A program made the position numbers and the translations under genes. From Fibrobacteria bacterium (GTDB lineage: Bacteria > Fibrobacterota > Fibrobacteria > UBA11236), in contig JANYDA010000056.1 in assembly GCA_025360005.1 (NCBI GenBank), positions 1-40,409 of the forward strand: a stretch of DNA of 40,409 nucleotides, written 5' to 3'. Of this stretch, positions 8,805 to 16,393 are shown one piece after another (positions within the stretch are counted from its first letter, which is position 1; the number at the start of each line of letters is the position of its first letter). Below the pieces are notes generated by a model. The model worked only from the letters and a program-made list of their open reading frames with translations, had not been told where the DNA came from and ran no database searches.

Positions 8805-9776
8805 TCACTTGCCGGCGGGCTTGGTGGCGGGTTTCGCTGCTGGATTCGCAGCGGACGCAGCGGTCTTTGCGAATTGCAATTGATAATTGCCGCGGGTAAC
8901 GACGACATCCCCGGGGGCGACGCCTTCTACGATTTCCATCCATTTATCGTTCTCGATGCCTGTTACTACCGGTGTCCGGGTGTATTTATTTCCGTCCTCA
9001 ATGAATACGAATCGGTCGCCGCCCGTGCCGAGCACGGCGATGCGGGGAACCGTGATGGTTTCCTCCTCGCGATTGGCCAGGAAGTAGACGTTCACGGTCA
9101 TATTGATTTTAAGTCGCTCTTCCGGGTTCTTGACTCGCAACCAGACTTCTACGGTTCGGCTCTGTGGGTTGACTTCGCTGCCTATGATTTCCACCTTGCT
9201 GTCCATCTCGGAGTTTTTGAGAACAGGAGAATAAACTCGGGCAGACATGCCTTTGGAGATGCTCCCTATTTGGGATTCAAACACTCGGGCCACGGCATAG
9301 ACTTCATGGTAATCGGCGATCTCCAGCAGGGAGGTACCGGGCTCGACCGCATCCCCCTTGATCACATTCTGTTTGACGATTTTTCCGGCGCGGGGCGCGG
9401 CTACCGGTACCCGAATAGGTGTTTCGGAAAGCTGCCTGGATTCGAGAGTGAACAAGGGTTCGCCTTTTTTCCGATATTGACCTAAGGTCGCCTGTATATC
9501 CGCCACCTTTCCCGATATTTTGCTCGAAACATTTTCACGGCTGCCGGGAATGGCCTGGACGGTACCAGACGCTTTAATGGTCTTCTCGATGGCTTGAACC
9601 GTGGCTTCCGCCGTTTGGATTTCAAGATTCTGTTTTGCTTCGGAAGACAGGGTTACGGGGCCGCTCTGGGCCGTTTCCGAAGGTGCAGCATCCCCATGAC
9701 CTTCATGGGCGAATAAGGGCAGTCCAAGTGCAATCAGGCTCGCTGTCAGAATTCTAAGGGTATTTGAAATTACCAC
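8805..9776 (-). CDS. RND efflux periplasmic adaptor (CusB/CzcB-like)
   Basis: I place the start at GTG 9776 (323 aa), which has GGAGG 6-7 bases upstream and begins a good signal peptide. The GTG overlaps the end of the preceding channel gene by a few bases. After the signal peptide comes HEGHG, a His-rich head common in metal adaptors. Barrel-sandwich and lipoyl-like segments (ENVSSKISGKVADI, VPVAAPRAGKIVKQNVIKGD) and a beta-barrel domain follow. The C-terminal tail is an Ala/Pro/Lys repeat (AANPAAKPATKPAGK). Adaptors of this family link the inner-membrane pump to the outer-membrane channel and can pass metal to the pump. Confidence 0.92.
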   Translation of the reverse strand: MVISNTLRILTASLIALGLPLFAHEGHGDAAPSETAQSGPVTLSSEAKQNLEIQTAEATVQAIEKTIKASGTVQAIPGSRENVSSKISGKVADIQATLGQYRKKGEPLFTLESRQLSETPIRVPVAAPRAGKIVKQNVIKGDAVEPGTSLLEIADYHEVYAVARVFESQIGSISKGMSARVYSPVLKNSEMDSKVEIIGSEVNPQSRTVEVWLRVKNPEERLKINMTVNVYFLANREEETITVPRIAVLGTGGDRFVFIEDGNKYTRTPVVTGIENDKWMEIVEGVAPGDVVVTRGNYQLQFAKTAASAANPAAKPATKPAGK

Positions 9777-10984
9777 GTCTTTCCTCCCACAGCTTTTCCA
9801 AGCCGGTTCCACTGGTCGTAAAAAGCATCAAGAATGTTGAGGCCGTCCTGTTCTTCAGAAAGGAACTCCTCCTGCACACGGGACAATTCGAAAATCCCTA
9901 ACAGGCCCTGGGTGAATCCTTTCTCAGATAAATCGAGTTGTTTGCGGCTGAGTGTCTGGATTTCCTTCTGGTAACTCTGGTATCGTTCAACTAAACTTTC
10001 CAGCCGTCCGTGCATCTCCGTGATTTCGGTTTTGAGTCGCGCCTCGGCCGCCGCCCTTCTCGTTTCAGCCAGGCGTATCTCGGCGCGGGACTTCGCGAGC
10101 CCGATTTGGTTGCGGTTGAAAATCGGAAGGGGAAACTCAATCCCACCGCCCAACATGTGGTAGCCTTCCGCTTCGCGATCATATCCCAAGGAAACCGTAA
10201 AAGAAGGATTCCGAAGAATTTTTTCCAGCTCCAGTTGCCGCTTTTGAGTTTCCAGTTCCCGGTCCAAGGTCTTGAGATCCAAATTCTCTTCGATTGCCAA
10301 TTTATAGAGGCCCTCAATTGAGGGGACAATAGGCAGGGTGTCGATAGGATAAGGTGCGATGGAATTCGGACCCATGTTCTTGCCCGTAAGGTAGGCCAGC
10401 CGATTTTCTACCGCTCCCATTTCGGTTTGGATTTCCATCTCCTTCTGTCTTGCCCGTGCTCGATTGAGCTGAGCCTGCGCCTCATCCACCTGGGATAGTC
10501 GACCTTCTTTTACCTTGGCGGATACGATGCGTGAAAGGGTTTCCCATCTTTTTTCAACTTCCAACTGAAGCGCTTTTTTGCGGCTTAGAATCTGCCAAGA
10601 ATAGTAGACCGACCGGATGTCCGAGGCGATATCAAGTTCCCGGGATTTTTGTGATTGACGCTTTGCGGCCAGGTTAGCTTTGGAGACTTGGTACTGATTG
10701 CCGCGAAGGCCGGGCTGGAATTCCTTGGAAAGTCTGACTCCCGCCTTGGGCTTGGCAGGGTCGGTCCAATTATAACCGGCCTCGAAGCCAAGGGTGGGAT
10801 TTCTATAAACCGTCGTGGCCAAGGTGTCGCTCGCCACCACGTCACCTTCTACCTGGGTAGTCAAAAGATCCGGATTGTTCCGGAGCCCCAGTGCGACAAG
10901 CGAGTCTAAGGTGAGTCCTTGAGAAAAGGACTCAGCGTAGCCTAGTATAACGAGGAATACACCAACTCCCCAAAAATTGCGCAT
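9770..10984 (-). CDS. TolC/CusC-type outer-membrane efflux protein
   Basis: The likely start is ATG 10984 (404 aa), with GGGGAG upstream and a signal peptide of about 22 residues. Longer in-frame starts would put extra residues before the signal. The sequence shows the paired outer-membrane efflux protein repeats: two long helical regions with ALGLRNNPDL near the start and EENLDLKTLDRELETQKRQL at mid-protein. A GYNW beta segment lies in the first half. As a trimer it would form the channel for metal export by the downstream adaptor and pump. It overlaps the adaptor gene at its 3' end. Confidence 0.92.
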   Translation of the reverse strand: MRNFWGVGVFLVILGYAESFSQGLTLDSLVALGLRNNPDLLTTQVEGDVVASDTLATTVYRNPTLGFEAGYNWTDPAKPKAGVRLSKEFQPGLRGNQYQVSKANLAAKRQSQKSRELDIASDIRSVYYSWQILSRKKALQLEVEKRWETLSRIVSAKVKEGRLSQVDEAQAQLNRARARQKEMEIQTEMGAVENRLAYLTGKNMGPNSIAPYPIDTLPIVPSIEGLYKLAIEENLDLKTLDRELETQKRQLELEKILRNPSFTVSLGYDREAEGYHMLGGGIEFPLPIFNRNQIGLAKSRAEIRLAETRRAAAEARLKTEITEMHGRLESLVERYQSYQKEIQTLSRKQLDLSEKGFTQGLLGIFELSRVQEEFLSEEQDGLNILDAFYDQWNRLGKAVGGKTW

Positions 10985-11124
10985 GTGAAAAGAACTCCCC
11001 GTGGTTGAGCCATAAGAAACCGAAGGTTGGATTAAATACGGAAACATCGACTGAAAGCACCGGAGGCATAGGCTCAGGCGTTAGTCGATTGAAGGGATGC
11101 CGCGTATCGGCTCCCTATGGAGAT

Positions 11125-11616
11125 TTAAACGAGGATACGAAGCGTGAGGAGATAAACAGGTGGGCCGGACCTGTTTTGGGGGCGAGGTCTATCAACGGAA
11201 TAGGTTTGAACGAGGACGGGTCCTTCGAAAATCGCAACATATGCGGTAGGGATTTCCAGCGCGAAGGATTCGCTTCCCACCATGGATTTTTTGGTAATAG
11301 ACAATTCGGAAATGCAGCTTCCATCTTGCGTGAACATGGAATAGCCGGTTTGGACGGCCTCATCTAATTGAGCGTTAGAGGGCGCTTCATGGCCATGGCA
11401 ATGAGAGTGATGATCAGGGTCCTCGGAAGTATTGGAAGCCATCTTTAAAGGCTTCATCAAGCCCAGGGATTGGATGGCTTGGCGGACGTCACTCGCGAAG
11501 GCTTCATTGATGCGGCAACAGCTGAAGAACTCGCCTGTGAGAAGAAAAAAAACAGAGAGTACAGCGATTGCAGGGAGCAGTCGATTTCTTTTGAAGCTTA
11601 AGATAGTCCCTGGCAT
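11125..11616 (-). CDS. Secreted Cys/His-rich protein, first gene of metal operon
   Basis: ATG 11616 (163 aa) follows AAGGATACT and begins a signal-anchor-like segment (ILSF..LLPAIAVLSVFFLLTG). The mature part contains a CC pair and the dense metal-binding-looking stretch HHSHCHGHE, then a predicted beta-rich C-terminal half. I do not recognise the family. It is 140 bases upstream of the channel gene in the same orientation, with a promoter-like sequence just before it. A metal-binding or surface-sensing role is inferred. The alternative start at 11649 adds 11 residues and lacks a ribosome site. Confidence 0.6.
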   Translation of the reverse strand: MPGTILSFKRNRLLPAIAVLSVFFLLTGEFFSCCRINEAFASDVRQAIQSLGLMKPLKMASNTSEDPDHHSHCHGHEAPSNAQLDEAVQTGYSMFTQDGSCISELSITKKSMVGSESFALEIPTAYVAIFEGPVLVQTYSVDRPRPQNRSGPPVYLLTLRILV

Positions 11617-11636
11617 AGTATCCTTCTGGTCGAGGA

Positions 11637-11665
11637 AATATAAGAACATGCGGGAGTCAGGGCAA
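11637..11665 (-). promoter_or_regulatory. Candidate promoter of the metal operon
   Basis: On the minus strand TTGCCC (11660-11665), 17 bases, then TATATT (11637-11642) lie just upstream of the first metal-operon gene. I saw no MerR-type long dyad between the two boxes, so the regulator is not evident. Confidence 0.35.
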
Positions 11666-11779
11666 TCAAAGACGCTTGGTTTCTGAATTCTCCTGGCCGC
11701 AGTTCAGTTTGAATCAAAAGCCGACCCTTACTTTCTAAAGATTTGAAGTGTAAATCATCAACGAATTGCCATTTGTGGG

Positions 11780-12368
11780 CTATGTAAATCCCGAAAATGG
11801 AACCTGGAATAGGCGTGTCGTCTTATTTTCTGGAATGGAAAGGTGGTTGATCCACTCGGAACTTTGATGCCCAAAGAGGATAATGATTTTCAATTTTTCT
11901 ACACTGAAATCAAGATCAGTGAGAAACTCATTCACCAGATCATCTCCCGTAGATTTTGAGATTCCTTGGAAAAAGAGATTGCCCCTTAGCAGGGTGTTGA
12001 AAAAGTCATTTCGACACCCTGAAAACGAGGCTGAAATGCCAAAATCGCAGGAATTTCAAACATCATGGGTATCATACGTGTTACGTAAACGGACTTTTTC
12101 AACACCCTGTTAGAGTGAGAGCGGCAAAGCACCAGGATTCACCAGTATTCTCAGGGAATATTTTTAATTGAATTCTTTCAATAAAAACGATTTCCGCCCT
12201 TTCCTTTTCTGCAGATTCTCGAATTTTGGTGAACTCTCCATGTATCCAAGATTGGACCTCGGCGGACGAGGATTGGAACAATCCATTTGATGGTCGCCTA
12301 ATACCCAGTCCAAATTTCTGGAGGAGCCTTCCAACCGAACGTCGGGAAAGGTTGACTTTTTCCGGTTT
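11780..12368 (-). pseudogene. Decayed IS630-family transposase split by a MITE
   Basis: On the minus strand, directly after a TAG at 12369-12371, the frame reads LSRRSVGRLLQKFGL. It then gives W..GEFTKIRESAEKERAEIVF, the winged-helix and pre-catalytic region of IS630-family transposases. After the 120-bp insertion at 11990-12109 the reading resumes in another frame with RGNLFFQGISKS, a VNEFLTDL helix, IIILFGHQSS and TRLFQVPFSGFT, then TAG at 11780. These match the later IS630 blocks (FL..L, VDGHP-like, RLFFLPPYSP). The expected catalytic Asp/Glu positions are lost (IVFIERIQ for IYFGDESG, LFGHQ for VDGHP), and about 30 residues appear to be missing between ENTGESW and AALTL. It cannot be active. 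Confidence 0.8.
11990..12109. mobile_element. MITE-like element, 120 bp, TTAG target duplication
   Basis: The ends are perfect 18-bp inverted repeats (CAGGGTGTTGAAAAAGTC), flanked by direct TTAG at 11986-11989 and 12110-12113. A partial internal copy of the end (ACACCCTG, 12014-12021) can pair with the left terminus. There is no coding capacity. Removing the element with one TTAG gives a continuous reading frame across the host IS630 remnant. A TA duplication with one extra unpaired base at each end would give the same excised sequence, so the exact duplication length is not settled. Confidence 0.85.
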
Positions 12369-12510
12369 CTATTTTTTCACACCACCCCAAAAACACCTTC
12401 AAAATGCTTGCCCGAAGGGCATCTATTCGATGTCGCTCGCCATTTCCGAAACGCGCTACTCCGCCTTCTTTTCTTCCATTCGATCCCAACCTGAAAACCC
12501 GCATCTCCCG

Positions 12511-13536
12511 TCATTCTTTCTTCCACAGCGAAAACCTCCTATCCGCCACCGCCTTATAAAAATCCACCAACCTGCTCCTTGCCTGCCCCTCCCGCACCAA
12601 CGCAAACCCACGCGCCTTCTTACCCAATTCCTTGAACAGCTCATGCTCATTTTGCGTATGCGTATACACCAGCATCCATCCGCCCGGCTTGAGCGATGCC
12701 GCCGCCTTCTCCAGCAACTTCTCCGGCCGGTAAAAGCGCAGCGGCAGTCCCCACAACAACAGATGATGCCGGGTCACAAAGGGATAGAACCAGGTCAAAA
12801 CATCCGCCGCATTCCCCGTCGTTTTCAGGAAATCCCCGACCTCGTAGGTAATGTCTGAGTTACCTGTCTGCGCGCCGTAGGCCTGCGCATAGTCTTTGCG
12901 CGAGCGGAAGTCAGGATAGATTCCGTAGCCATCCGCTTCCACGCCTTTCAATTTCACGTCGCGGCCCTGGGCCGCATTCGCGTAGCGCAGCCAGCGCTCC
13001 AGGGCGAACACATAGTGCCAATCCTGCGATCCGACGTCTATTGCATTCAGGGGGGACGGCAAAAAGCGAGGAATTTTTTGCCCCTCGAATTTGCTACTGG
13101 AAGTCGCTTTCGTCGAGGATCCGGGTTCCGCTTCCCGCGCCCCGGGAATGTCCAATCCCCCGCAAGCCTGTTCCAGGATATCCAACAGATAGAGATTCTT
13201 CCTGTACAGCGCCCGCGTAGAGGCTTTCCGCAGCGGCGCCAGGTTGTATCGCTCCCGCAACTCCCCTTCGCGTCTCTCCGCCTCCTTCCTGGCATCCGGC
13301 GATTCCCCGGAATTTTCAAGTAGTGGATTCCGGCCGGCCGGCTTCGCTCCCTGGGGATTGTTTAACTCGTGATTCGCAATGCCCAAGTAGTCGAACAGGT
13401 TTTCCTTGGGCTCATGGGGCAAGGTCGGGGCGCCGCGGGACCACTTGAGGGTTTGGCGGATCCAGAAGGAGAATGCATTTCCGGGAATGCGGGAGAAGGC
13501 GAGCATCGTCCAGAGTCGGTAGGGAACCAGGGGCAT
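12511..13536 (-). CDS. Class I SAM-dependent methyltransferase-like protein
   Basis: The 341-residue product has the order of a Rossmann methyltransferase: AIDVGSQDW (about 165-173, motif I), GVEADGY (198-204), YEVGDFL (231-237), DVLTWFYPF (245-253) and LKPGGWMLVY (282-291). Motif I lacks the usual GxGxG, so binding of S-adenosylmethionine is likely but not certain. Residues 60-155 are charged and of low complexity. ATG 13536 has GGAG very close upstream. The substrate is unknown. It stands alone, divergent from the TonB receptor operon, and is the first gene with the GC-rich codon use typical of the rest of the window. Confidence 0.6.
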   Translation of the reverse strand: MPLVPYRLWTMLAFSRIPGNAFSFWIRQTLKWSRGAPTLPHEPKENLFDYLGIANHELNNPQGAKPAGRNPLLENSGESPDARKEAERREGELRERYNLAPLRKASTRALYRKNLYLLDILEQACGGLDIPGAREAEPGSSTKATSSSKFEGQKIPRFLPSPLNAIDVGSQDWHYVFALERWLRYANAAQGRDVKLKGVEADGYGIYPDFRSRKDYAQAYGAQTGNSDITYEVGDFLKTTGNAADVLTWFYPFVTRHHLLLWGLPLRFYRPEKLLEKAAASLKPGGWMLVYTHTQNEHELFKELGKKARGFALVREGQARSRLVDFYKAVADRRFSLWKKE

Positions 13537-13883
13537 TCACTCCTCGGCCGGTCCATCGGAAAGGCGATGGGGAATCGCTGGTCTCGGCGGGGAAGGAAAC
13601 CACCGGAAAGATTCCCTTACGGGCCGCGGTAAAGATAACCAGAGGAACTATCGGGCGGATGCGTATTGGGTATGGAAGGATGAAAAATGGGCGGAATTGT
13701 TCCATGGAGGATGCCGCAGGGAGGCGGATTGGTATGGCGTTAGCCCGGGAAGGCGCCTTTCCACGGTTAACCTGTTCAGTCTGTGCGCAAATAATCGAAG
13801 CTTGGCTTGTGTCCCCCCTTAAATAACTCTAATTAAAGTTTTAGAATATTCTCAAGTGGCTTTGCGGGATCCGGAGGTCAGTG
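13537..13883. other. Divergent intergenic region before the TonB operon
   Basis: There is no convincing gene between the methyltransferase-like gene and the TonB receptor. The last 60 bases (about 13818-13856) are AT-rich and probably hold the promoter of the receptor operon, but I could not pick confident -35/-10 boxes. The ribosome site GGAGG lies at 13873-13877. Confidence 0.5.
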
Positions 13884-15812
13884 ATGTGGGTTTGCTTTTC
13901 CCGTCGTTTCAACCGTGCGGGGGCAGGGCTGTTGCTATTGCTCACGGGGATTGGAAGCCTGACCGCGCAAATCCCGGACACCCTTCCCACCCCGTCCGAG
14001 CTCAAGAAGATGAGCCTGGAAGAGTTGATGGATCTCAATGTCACCGTGGTCTCCAAACATTCCGAGCGGCTGGTGGAATCCCCTTCCTCCGTCCAGGTGA
14101 TCACCCAGGACGATATCAAGCGCTTCGGGGCGTTCACGCTTCCGGAAGCGTTGCGGCTGGCGACCAATCTGCAAGTGGCCCAGGTGGATGCCAGCCGATG
14201 GGCCATCTCCGCGCGCGGCCAGAACAATATCATCTCCGACAAGCTTCTGGTGATGATCGACGGACGCACCGTCTACACCCCGCTCTATGCCGGAGTCTTC
14301 TGGGACGTGCAAAACATCATTCTGGACAATGTGGAGCGTATCGAAGTCATCAGCGGACCGGGCGGCACTTTATGGGGCGCCAATGCCGTGAACGGCGTCA
14401 TCAATATCGTCACCAAAGGGGCCGAATTCAGCCAGGGCGGCCTGGTGGGAGGCGCGGTGGGAACGGCCATGAAGGACTTGGCGGCGGCGCGTTACGGCGG
14501 CAAGATCGGCAAGGATGCCTATTACCGCGTGTGGGGCCGCTGGATGGATCATAGCAGCACGCAACAGCTGGATGGCGCCGATGGCGGAAATCCCTGGAAC
14601 ATGTCTCAGGGCGGCTTCCAGATGGACTGGCTGCCCCAAAGTGGGGAAAGGCTGATGGTCTCGGGCAATCTATATACGAGCGATCAAGATGAGAAAAAAC
14701 CCGATCAACCCACCCAGGCCAATGGGCAAAACATCATGGTCCGTTGGTCCCGGGATTATTCGGATGAGTCCGGTATTCAATTGCAGGTCTATACCGATAG
14801 GGCGGTGCGGGATATCCGCGACACCTGGAGGGAGGATCTGCTTATCCAGGATTTCGATTTCCACCAGCGTTTGCCGGTTGGGGATAGGAACGGGTTGATC
14901 TGGGGCGCCGGTTACCGGTTTATGCACGATGAACTGGTGAACACCCCCATCATCGCCTTTTTGCCCGCGCATAAGATCCTGAACCTGTACAATGGATTCC
15001 TGCAGGATGAGCTGACCCTGATCCGGGAACGGTTGAAGCTGACCCTGGGCTCCAAAGTGGAGCACAACGATTATTCGGGCTTCGAGTGGATGCCTTCCGG
15101 CCGTCTGGCGTATACCCCGGATACCCGCCAGACCCTGTGGGGGGCTGTATCCAGGGCCGTGCGTTCGCCCAGCCGCATCGACGTGGATCTTTTGCTGCCG
15201 GTGGGAGGGACGGTGAACATTGCGGGCGGAAGCGACTTCAAGTCGGAAACCCTGCTGGCATACGAGGCCGGATACCGGGTGCAACCCGCGAACAACATCA
15301 CCTTGTCCCTGTCCGTTTTTTACGATTGGTACGATGATCTCCGCGTCCTCGAGCGACCCGGCAACGGCGACTATGTATTCATGAACGGAAAGAAAGGCGA
15401 AGTGAAGGGCGTCGAGTTCAATGGCGGGTACCAGATGCTGGAATGGTGGCAGTTGCGGGGAGGCTATACCTTTTTGCGGGAGGCTTTTTGGGACAAGCCC
15501 GGCCATGCGGAGATCCCCACGCCCGGCAGCCAGGGGAACGATCCCGAGCACCAATTCCTGATGCAATCCATGATGGATTTGCCCATGGGGTTCCAGCTTA
15601 ACCAGACGGTCCGCTACGTCGCGGCCTTGCCGCACCCGGTTATCCCATACTATGCCACTTTCGATCTGAGCGCATCCTGGCATTACCAGGCGCTCACGCT
15701 GACCGTGGTGGGGCATGACCTGGCGGAGGCCAACCATCGCGAGTTCTTTTCGGACAAGGCGCAGAATGAAGTGCCGCGCTCGGTATCGGGCCGGGTGGGA
15801 TGGCGGTTCTGA
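13884..15812 (+). CDS. TonB-dependent outer-membrane receptor
   Basis: The start is ATG 13884 (642 aa), 6 bases after GGAGG; the in-frame GTG at 13881 is too close. A signal peptide ends near LTAQ. It is followed by a LKKMSLEELMDLNVTVVSK segment and a plug domain (SPSSVQVITQDDIKRFGA.TLPEALR, ERIEVISGPGGTLWGANAVNGVINI). A 22-strand-type barrel ends in the expected terminal Phe (GRVGWRF). The ligand cannot be told from sequence. This receptor subtype, with the LEELM leader, commonly sits beside YfiR-like and hybrid kinase genes, as it does here. The stop shares bases with the start of the next gene (TGATG), so the three are one operon. Confidence 0.93.
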   Translation: MWVCFSRRFNRAGAGLLLLLTGIGSLTAQIPDTLPTPSELKKMSLEELMDLNVTVVSKHSERLVESPSSVQVITQDDIKRFGAFTLPEALRLATNLQVAQVDASRWAISARGQNNIISDKLLVMIDGRTVYTPLYAGVFWDVQNIILDNVERIEVISGPGGTLWGANAVNGVINIVTKGAEFSQGGLVGGAVGTAMKDLAAARYGGKIGKDAYYRVWGRWMDHSSTQQLDGADGGNPWNMSQGGFQMDWLPQSGERLMVSGNLYTSDQDEKKPDQPTQANGQNIMVRWSRDYSDESGIQLQVYTDRAVRDIRDTWREDLLIQDFDFHQRLPVGDRNGLIWGAGYRFMHDELVNTPIIAFLPAHKILNLYNGFLQDELTLIRERLKLTLGSKVEHNDYSGFEWMPSGRLAYTPDTRQTLWGAVSRAVRSPSRIDVDLLLPVGGTVNIAGGSDFKSETLLAYEAGYRVQPANNITLSLSVFYDWYDDLRVLERPGNGDYVFMNGKKGEVKGVEFNGGYQMLEWWQLRGGYTFLREAFWDKPGHAEIPTPGSQGNDPEHQFLMQSMMDLPMGFQLNQTVRYVAALPHPVIPYYATFDLSASWHYQALTLTVVGHDLAEANHREFFSDKAQNEVPRSVSGRVGWRF

Positions 15813-16390
15813 TGCGCGCGCGCGGGTACATGGCGGACGGGGCGTTGCGATTGGCGGCCAAGATTCTGATACTGGCCTGGGCCTGCGCATGCCCGGGAGC
15901 CTGGGCGCAAGCCGCCCCGGACAAAGAGCATCGCGTCAAAGCCGTTTTCCTGTTCAACTTCGCGCAATTCGTGCAATGGCCGGACAGCGCATTCGCGGGT
16001 CCGGAAGAGCCTCTGGTGGTGGGCATCCTGGGAACGGATCCTTTCGACGCCTATATGGACGAGGTGGTGCGAGGCGAGAAGGCGAACAAGCGGCCCATCA
16101 TAGTGAAGCGGTGCCGGAAGATCGAGGAGGCCAAGGCTTGCCACGTGCTCTTCGTAAGCAATTCGGAAATGCCCAGGGTGGAAACCATCCTGGCCGCCCT
16201 CAAGTCCCGCCCGGTATTGACGGTGGGGGAATCGGAAATCCTGTACAGGCACGGGGGCATGGTCAGCTTCGTCACAGAAGGCGGCCGCATCCGCCTTAAG
16301 ATCAACCTGGAAGCGGTGCAGGGTTCCTCGCTCACCGTAAGCTCCAAACTGTTACGGCTGGCCGACGTGACCGCGCCTCCGAGGGACTGA
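15812..16390 (+). CDS. YfiR-like periplasmic protein (DUF4154)
   Basis: I favour ATG 15812 (192 aa), overlapping the receptor stop in a TGATG arrangement with GGCGG upstream; ATG 15800 would add four residues. A signal peptide ends around AWAQA. The mature protein has the YfiR pattern: VKAVFLFNFAQFVQWP at its start, then LVVGILGTDPF, the CHVLFVSNSE strand, a VLTVGES.I segment and GGMVSFV..GGRIRLKINLEA near the end. In Pseudomonas, YfiR is a periplasmic repressor of a membrane signalling partner. Here the partner is probably the hybrid kinase encoded 3 bases downstream. Confidence 0.88.
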   Translation: MRARGYMADGALRLAAKILILAWACACPGAWAQAAPDKEHRVKAVFLFNFAQFVQWPDSAFAGPEEPLVVGILGTDPFDAYMDEVVRGEKANKRPIIVKRCRKIEEAKACHVLFVSNSEMPRVETILAALKSRPVLTVGESEILYRHGGMVSFVTEGGRIRLKINLEAVQGSSLTVSSKLLRLADVTAPPRD

Positions 16391-16393
16391 CGG

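Noticed and set aside
13841-14269. Possible gene opposite the TonB start
   Set aside because: It is only a shadow of the receptor plug domain on the other strand.
14670-15890. 406-codon open frame on the minus strand
   Set aside because: It lies fully antisense to the TonB receptor barrel and has no recognisable domain.
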